A stretch of DNA of 51,865 nt from an uncultured Clostridia bacterium (GTDB lineage Bacteria > Bacillota > Clostridia > Oscillospirales > Oscillospiraceae). Made by a program: the position numbers and the translations under genes. This document shows positions 48,025 to 51,865 of this stretch, piece by piece (position 1 is the first letter of the stretch; each line of letters opens with the position of its first letter). The stretch covers positions 1 to 51,865 of the forward strand of contig CAMVTO010000015.1 of assembly GCA_947170435.1 (NCBI GenBank), written 5' to 3'. The notes under the pieces are model-generated. The model saw only the letters and a program-made list of their open reading frames with translations, did not search any database and was not told the DNA's origin.

Positions 48025-48072
48025 TCGAAATCATGCGAAATCCACAAGCTTTTTCCAAAGCGAAAAAAACGC

Positions 48073-48101
48073 TTGACTTTATCGCTTTTATGCACTAAAC
48101 T
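48073..48101 (+). promoter_or_regulatory. Likely promoter of the symporter-amidohydrolase pair
   Basis: TTGACT (48073-48078), a 17-base spacer and TAAACT (48096-48101) on the plus strand, divergent from the CDF promoter with about 48 bases between the two -35 boxes. Confidence 0.55.
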
Positions 48102-48160
48102 TTATTTCGTTAAAGCTGTGAAGCGTGAAAGCGCCCACAGAGAGAAAGGATTGGTTTGAT

Positions 48161-49717
48161 ATGGTTCTCAAGGTGCTCATGCTGCTGGTATTCTTCGGCG
48201 TGATGATCGGCATCGGACTGTACTGCCGCCGCAACGCCACCGACGTCAACGGCTTCGTCCTCGGCGGGCGCAGCGTCGGCCCGTGGCTGACGGCGTTTGC
48301 CTACGGCACCTCGTATTTCTCCGCGGTCATCTTCGTCGGCTATGCCGGACAGTTCGGCTGGAAGTACGGCATTGCCTCCACCTGGGTCGGCATCGGCAAT
48401 GCGCTGATCGGCTCGCTGATGGCGTGGGGCATTCTCGGCCGCCGCACGCGCATCATGTCGCAGCATCTCGCGAGCGCCACCATGCCGGAGTTCTTCGGCA
48501 AGCGCTTCGGCAGCGAGTCGCTGAAGGTCGCGGCGTCCGCCATCATCTTTATTTTCCTCATTCCCTACACCGCCTCGCTCTACAACGGTCTGAGCCGTCT
48601 GTTCGGCATGGCGTTCAACATTGATTATTCCGTCTGCGTCATTGTCATGGCGGTGCTGACCGGCGTGTACGTCATCGCCGGCGGTTACATGGCCACCGCC
48701 ATCAACGACTTCATTCAGGGCATCATCATGATCTTCGGCATCATCGCCGTCATCGGCGCGGTGCTCAAGTCGCAGGGCGGGTTCCTCGCGGCGCTGGACG
48801 GGCTCGCGTCGGTCAGCGATCCGCTGGTCTCCGACGCGCCGGGCGTATTCAACTCCTTCTTCGGCCCCGACCCGCTGAACCTGCTGGGCGTGGTGATCCT
48901 CACGTCGCTGGGCACCTGGGGCCTGCCCCAGATGGTGCAGAAGTTCTACGCCATCAAGAACGAGGCGCAGGTCAACAAGGGCATGATCATCTCCACCGTG
49001 TTCGCGTTCATTGTCGCGGGCGGCTGCTACTTCCTCGGCGGCTTCGGGCGGCTGTTCACCGACCGGCTCAATCCCGCCAACGGCGTCCCCTCCGGCGGCT
49101 ACGACGCGGTGATCCCCACCATGCTCTCCGGGCTTCCCGATCTTCTCATCGCGGTGGTCGTGATCCTCGTGCTCTCGGCGTCCATGTCCACGCTCTCGTC
49201 GCTGGTGCTGACCTCCAGCTCCACGCTGACGCTCGATCTTTTGAAGGGCAACGTCATCAAAGACATGGATGAAAAGAAGCAGGTCGCTGTCATGCGCGCG
49301 CTGATCGTGGTGTTCATCGCGATCTCCGTCGTGCTGGCGATCATCCAGTACAAATCCTCCGTCACCTTCATCGCGCAGCTCATGGGCGTGAGCTGGGGCG
49401 CGCTGGCGGGCGCGTTCCTCGCCCCGTTCCTCTACGGCCTGTACTGGAAGCGCGCCACCAGGGCGGCATGCTGGGTGAGCTTCGTGTTCTCCAGCGTCGT
49501 GATGGTCGCGAACATCTTCGTGCGCGGCAGCTTCCCCAAGCTGCTCCAGTCCCCCATCAACGCCGGCGCGTTCTGTATGCTCGCGGGACTGCTCATCGTG
49601 CCGCTGGTCAGCGCTGTCACCGCGCCGCCGGAAAAGGCGCTGGTGGACGATGCGTTCTCCTGCTACGAAAAGCGCGTCATGGTGCGCCAGACCGAGGCGC
49701 TGGGAGACGCGGAATGA
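48161..49717 (+). CDS. Sodium:solute symporter (SSS family)
   Basis: A 518-residue transporter with about thirteen helices. GFVLGGRSVGPWLTAFAYGTSYFSAVIFVGYAGQFGWKYG and the later GVYVIAGGYMATAINDFIQG are typical of the SSS family, as is VLSASMSTLSSLVLTSSSTLTLDL, which holds the Na2-site serines. It imports a small solute with sodium. The start is taken as ATG at 48161, ten bases after AAAGGA; a GTG at 48125 would add twelve polar residues. It is joined to the amidohydrolase gene by an ATGA overlap, suggesting that its substrate is what that enzyme hydrolyses. Confidence 0.93.
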   Translation: MVLKVLMLLVFFGVMIGIGLYCRRNATDVNGFVLGGRSVGPWLTAFAYGTSYFSAVIFVGYAGQFGWKYGIASTWVGIGNALIGSLMAWGILGRRTRIMSQHLASATMPEFFGKRFGSESLKVAASAIIFIFLIPYTASLYNGLSRLFGMAFNIDYSVCVIVMAVLTGVYVIAGGYMATAINDFIQGIIMIFGIIAVIGAVLKSQGGFLAALDGLASVSDPLVSDAPGVFNSFFGPDPLNLLGVVILTSLGTWGLPQMVQKFYAIKNEAQVNKGMIISTVFAFIVAGGCYFLGGFGRLFTDRLNPANGVPSGGYDAVIPTMLSGLPDLLIAVVVILVLSASMSTLSSLVLTSSSTLTLDLLKGNVIKDMDEKKQVAVMRALIVVFIAISVVLAIIQYKSSVTFIAQLMGVSWGALAGAFLAPFLYGLYWKRATRAACWVSFVFSSVVMVANIFVRGSFPKLLQSPINAGAFCMLAGLLIVPLVSAVTAPPEKALVDDAFSCYEKRVMVRQTEALGDAE

Positions 49718-50562
49718 CCGTCGATATCCACACCCATACGTTTCCCGAAAAAATCGCCGCGCGAACCGTGGAAAAGCTGCAAGGCATGTCCCACACCCAT
49801 CCGTTCACCGACGGCACCGTGCAGGCGCTGCGACAGTCCATGGCGGCAGCGGGCATCGACCGCTCGGTGGTCGTGCCCGTCGCCACCAACGCTCATCAGG
49901 TACCGCATGTCAACGATGCGTCCATTGCGCTCAATGCGCAATACGCGGACGTGCTGTCCTTTGGCTGTATGCACCCGGATTTCGGCGGCTGGAAGGCGGA
50001 GCTTTCCCGGCTGGCGGACAACGGCGTCAAGGGTGTCAAACTGCACCCCGTGTATCAGGAGGTCAACTTCGACGACCCGCGGTTTCTGCGCATCCTCGAC
50101 CGCTGCGCGGAGGTGGGTCTGATCGTGCTGACCCACGCGGGAAAAGACGTAGGCTTCCCCGACGCAGCTGACCGCGTCTCCCCCACGCGCATCGCCGGCG
50201 CCGTGCGCCAGACCGACGGCGTGACCTTGATCTGCGCCCACATGGGTTCCTGGCGGCAGTGGGACGACGTGGAGCGGCTGCTGCCGGAGACCGGCGTGTT
50301 CATTGACACCTCGTTTTCCCTCGGCGCAATGACCCCCAACGGCGACGGGTACTATTCGACGCCGGAGAGCCTGCAACTGCTGAGCGACGGGCAGTTTGTC
50401 CGCCTCGTGCGCGCTTTCGGCGCGGAGCGGGTGCTGTTCGGCACCGATTCCCCTTGGGGCGAAGCGGCGGACAGCCTGCGAAGGCTGCGCGCCCTGCCTC
50501 TCACTGACCGGGAACTGACCGCCATTCTCGGCGGCAACGCCCAAACGCTGCTGGCGCTGTAA
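49714..50562 (+). CDS. Metal-dependent amidohydrolase (TIM barrel)
   Basis: A 282-residue enzyme of the amidohydrolase_2 group. The N-terminal HTHTFPE (first metal-binding histidines), GVKGVKLHPVYQEVNF (barrel strand Lys/His), VLTHAGKD, CAHMGSW and the C-terminal FGTDSPWGE (metal Asp) are in the usual order. Some relatives are decarboxylases rather than hydrolases. It overlaps the symporter stop by four bases and ends at a bidirectional terminator. The pair is probably an uptake-and-cleavage module; the substrate is unknown. Confidence 0.9.
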   Translation: MTVDIHTHTFPEKIAARTVEKLQGMSHTHPFTDGTVQALRQSMAAAGIDRSVVVPVATNAHQVPHVNDASIALNAQYADVLSFGCMHPDFGGWKAELSRLADNGVKGVKLHPVYQEVNFDDPRFLRILDRCAEVGLIVLTHAGKDVGFPDAADRVSPTRIAGAVRQTDGVTLICAHMGSWRQWDDVERLLPETGVFIDTSFSLGAMTPNGDGYYSTPESLQLLSDGQFVRLVRAFGAERVLFGTDSPWGEAADSLRRLRALPLTDRELTAILGGNAQTLLAL

Positions 50563-50579
50563 ACGCTTTTTTATACGCG

Positions 50580-50609
50580 AAAAGCCGCCCCGAAATCGGG
50601 GCGGCTTTT
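50580..50609. terminator. Bidirectional terminator
   Basis: AAAAGCCGCCCCGA-AA-TCGGGGCGGCTTTT between the convergent amidohydrolase gene (ends 50562) and the 63-aa gene (ends 50630). Strong, symmetrical stem with A and T flanks. Confidence 0.9.
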
Positions 50610-50629
50610 CTCCGCGTTTTGGGTGCCTA

Positions 50630-50821
50630 TTATCCGCCGAAGTAGGGTTTCAAGTGCATGTCGAGATACAGCACATGGTTCTCGAGGTGATGATGGACGT
50701 CATAGATCTGGTAGACATTTGTGTCGACCTTGAAGATATCGCCCTCCACGGGGGTCTTCTCCATCTCGTTGAACACAAATGTGGGCCGGTGCGGCGAGTC
50801 ATCGAGGAACACTCTGTACAT
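50630..50821 (-). CDS. 63-residue histidine-containing small protein
   Basis: Not recognised. A compact, soluble-looking protein (MYRVFLDDSPHRPTFVFNEM...) with a predicted beta-strand pattern and a central DVHHHLENHVLYLDMHL segment giving five His in about 20 residues, which could bind metal. There is no signal peptide. The start is ATG at 50821, seven bases after GGAG, so translation is credible. It lies 61 bases after the ACT-protein gene with a terminator-like hairpin between, and ends at a strong terminator, so it is probably a separate or partly coupled gene. Confidence 0.7.
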   Translation of the reverse strand: MYRVFLDDSPHRPTFVFNEMEKTPVEGDIFKVDTNVYQIYDVHHHLENHVLYLDMHLKPYFGG

Positions 50822-50856
50822 AATGCTACTCCTTTCCTGTGACGGTTGGTAGGTAC

Positions 50857-50884
50857 AAGACCCGGAACGCGGACCGGGGTCTTT
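50857..50884 (-). terminator. Probable terminator after the ACT-domain gene
   Basis: On the minus strand, AAGACCCCGG...CCGGGTCTT with one bulge, starting at the stop codon of the ACT-domain gene. The T tract is short (CTTGT), so it may be partial. Confidence 0.5.
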
Positions 50885-51314
50885 ACAGATTTGCCATCTC
50901 CTCGGGCGCAACGAGCTTGATGCCCTTTGCCGCGAGCGCGGCGGAGGCTTTCGCATCGTCGGCGACGCGGAAGATCATATAGGCGGCGTTCTCCCGGCCG
51001 CCGAGGAACGCGTACATGTACTCGATGTTCACCTGCGCGTCGGCGAGCACCTGCAAAATGCTGTCCAGTCCGCCCGGCGTGTCGGACAGCGCGACGCCGA
51101 TGACCGGCGTGATGCTGTGGACGAAGCCCGCCTCCTTGAGCACCGCCGCGGTCTTATCCACATCGTCCACGATGACGCGGGCGATGCCGAAGTCGCTGGT
51201 CTCTGCCAGCGAGAACGCGCGCATGTCGATCCTGCTCTCCGCCAGCACGGCGGTGAGCGCCTTGAGGGAACCCGGTTTGTTCTCCAAAAATACGGAAATC
51301 TGCTTCACACTCAT
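50883..51314 (-). CDS. Tandem ACT-domain protein
   Basis: A 143-residue protein built of two ACT domains (about 1-68, ISVFLENKPGSLKALTAVLAESRIDMRAFSLAETSDFGIARVIV; about 70-143, GVALSDTPGGLDSILQVLADAQVNIEYMYAFLG), which sense small ligands, usually amino acids. In many anaerobes and archaea this gene is paired with phenylacetate-CoA ligase, and it lies 14 bases downstream of that gene here. The start is ATG at 51314 behind GAGGAGG. A regulatory role over aryl-acid activation is likely; the ligand is unknown. Confidence 0.92.
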   Translation of the reverse strand: MSVKQISVFLENKPGSLKALTAVLAESRIDMRAFSLAETSDFGIARVIVDDVDKTAAVLKEAGFVHSITPVIGVALSDTPGGLDSILQVLADAQVNIEYMYAFLGGRENAAYMIFRVADDAKASAALAAKGIKLVAPEEMANL

Positions 51315-51328
51315 TGCAACGCACCTCC

Positions 51329-51865
51329 TCAAATCTTACGCTTGTCGATCACGCGGACGGCCTTGCCCTCGCTGCGCACGATGGACTTGGGCGCGACGAG
51401 CGTGACCTTGGCGGCAAGGCCCAGCATGGAGCGCAGGCCCTCGACGATCCGCTTCTGGCGCGCGGCGATCTCGCCCATGTTGTCGGTGAACATCTCCGGC
51501 GTCATCTCCACCTGCACGTCCAGCGTGTCGGTGTGGTTCACGCGGTCGACGATGATCTGGTAATTCGCGCCGTAGCCGAGGCCCAGCAGCACCGTCTCGA
51601 TCTGGGACGGGAACACGTTCACGCCGCGGATGATGAGCATATCGTCGGTTCTGCCGCGCGGCTTCGCCATCTTGACGTGCGTGCGCCCGCAGGAGCACTT
51701 CTCGTGGGAAAGCACGCACACGTCGCGGGTGCGGTAGCGCAGCAGCGGGAACGCCTCCTTGGTGATGGAGGTGAACACCAGCTCGCCCTGCTGCCCGTCG
51801 GGCAATACCTCGCCGGTCTCGGGGTCGATGATCTCGGCGATGAAGTGGTCCTCGTTGATGTGCAT
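51329..51865 (-). CDS. paaK: Phenylacetate-CoA ligase, C-terminal part (cut by window edge)
   Basis: The last 178 residues of an acyl-adenylate ligase of the PaaK type, which makes phenylacetyl-CoA (or other aryl-acetyl-CoA) from acid, ATP and CoA. The visible region has the adenylate-forming segment LVFTSITKEAFPLLRYRTRD, a CSCGRTH zinc-type motif, GRTDDMLIIRGVNVFPSQIE (C-terminal domain hinge) and the end SEGKAVRVIDKR with the catalytic lysine. The true start is beyond 51865. In anaerobes the enzyme often acts with indolepyruvate-type oxidoreductases in aromatic amino-acid use. It is followed by the ACT gene. Confidence 0.93.
   Translation of the reverse strand: MHINEDHFIAEIIDPETGEVLPDGQQGELVFTSITKEAFPLLRYRTRDVCVLSHEKCSCGRTHVKMAKPRGRTDDMLIIRGVNVFPSQIETVLLGLGYGANYQIIVDRVNHTDTLDVQVEMTPEMFTDNMGEIAARQKRIVEGLRSMLGLAAKVTLVAPKSIVRSEGKAVRVIDKRKI

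Noticed and set aside
1-51865. tRNA, rRNA, CRISPR arrays, prophage or integrase genes.
   Set aside because: Nothing convincing was seen by eye; a tRNAscan or CRISPR search would be needed to exclude small or degenerate examples.

Overview
This window looks like chromosomal DNA from a high-GC, anaerobic, spore-forming member of the Clostridia, most likely an Oscillospiraceae-type gut bacterium. That is an inference from gene content. The evidence is a GerS-like germination lipoprotein overlapping an alanine racemase, Gram-positive lipoproteins in place of periplasmic proteins, an S-layer-homology protein, an anaerobic (cobalt-early) cobalamin pathway, and a phenylacetate-CoA ligase/ACT pair. 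Most genes lie on the minus strand. Starts were chosen from visible ribosome binding sites. Promoter and terminator calls are by eye.

Region by region: 1-421 is a non-coding element with ~80-bp imperfect terminal inverted repeats, resembling a MITE. 436-6293 (minus) holds an F420-ligase-like protein, a TtcA-type PP-loop protein, a TepA/ClpP-like protease, an anchored hypothetical, an antitoxin-less MazF, alanine racemase and the GerS-like lipoprotein. 6417-6782 (plus) is a small DtxR-type regulator. 6819-9179 is a polar amino-acid ABC importer. 9347-11412 holds larC and metF. 11506-18859 holds two MATE exporters flanking a membrane-anchored carboxylesterase, then DUF975, a DHH phosphoesterase and an AIM24 protein. 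18911-23514 is accessory: an SLH protein that appears AT-richer than its neighbours, GtrA, an HNH protein, DUF1643, an aldose-epimerase relative and an 88-aa mini surface protein. 23580-27301 is a fructan/sucrose module (two GH32 enzymes and a HAD phosphatase) whose promoter lies inside a perfect 13-bp inverted repeat.

The centrepiece is 27416-47013: a 19-gene, ~19-kb cobalamin transcription unit with almost no gaps, preceded by one sigma-A-like promoter and one cobalamin riboswitch. Its promoter-proximal part is an uptake and metal-handling module. It contains a predicted lipoprotein-anchored cobaltochelatase (CbiK), a two-repeat NEAT-like lipoprotein, a BtuF-like binding protein, a BtuC-like permease, and an ABC ATPase fused through a Cys-rich domain to CbiD. 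The rest encodes most of corrin-ring synthesis, amidation and lower-ligand attachment (CbiF-CbiG fusion, CbiH, CbiJ, CbiET, CbiA, CobT, CobU, CobS, a mini CobU-like protein, CobC, CbiB, CobD, CbiP, CbiC). cbiL and a corrinoid adenosyltransferase were not found in the window. Directly upstream on the same strand is a CDF metal exporter under a NiCo (czcD) riboswitch, so cobalt export and cobalt use sit side by side.

The right end (48161-51865) has a sodium/solute symporter with an amidohydrolase (plus), a 63-aa histidine-containing protein, an ACT-domain protein and the 3' part of a phenylacetate-CoA ligase gene (minus), cut by the window edge. I saw no rRNA, tRNA, CRISPR array or phage genes.
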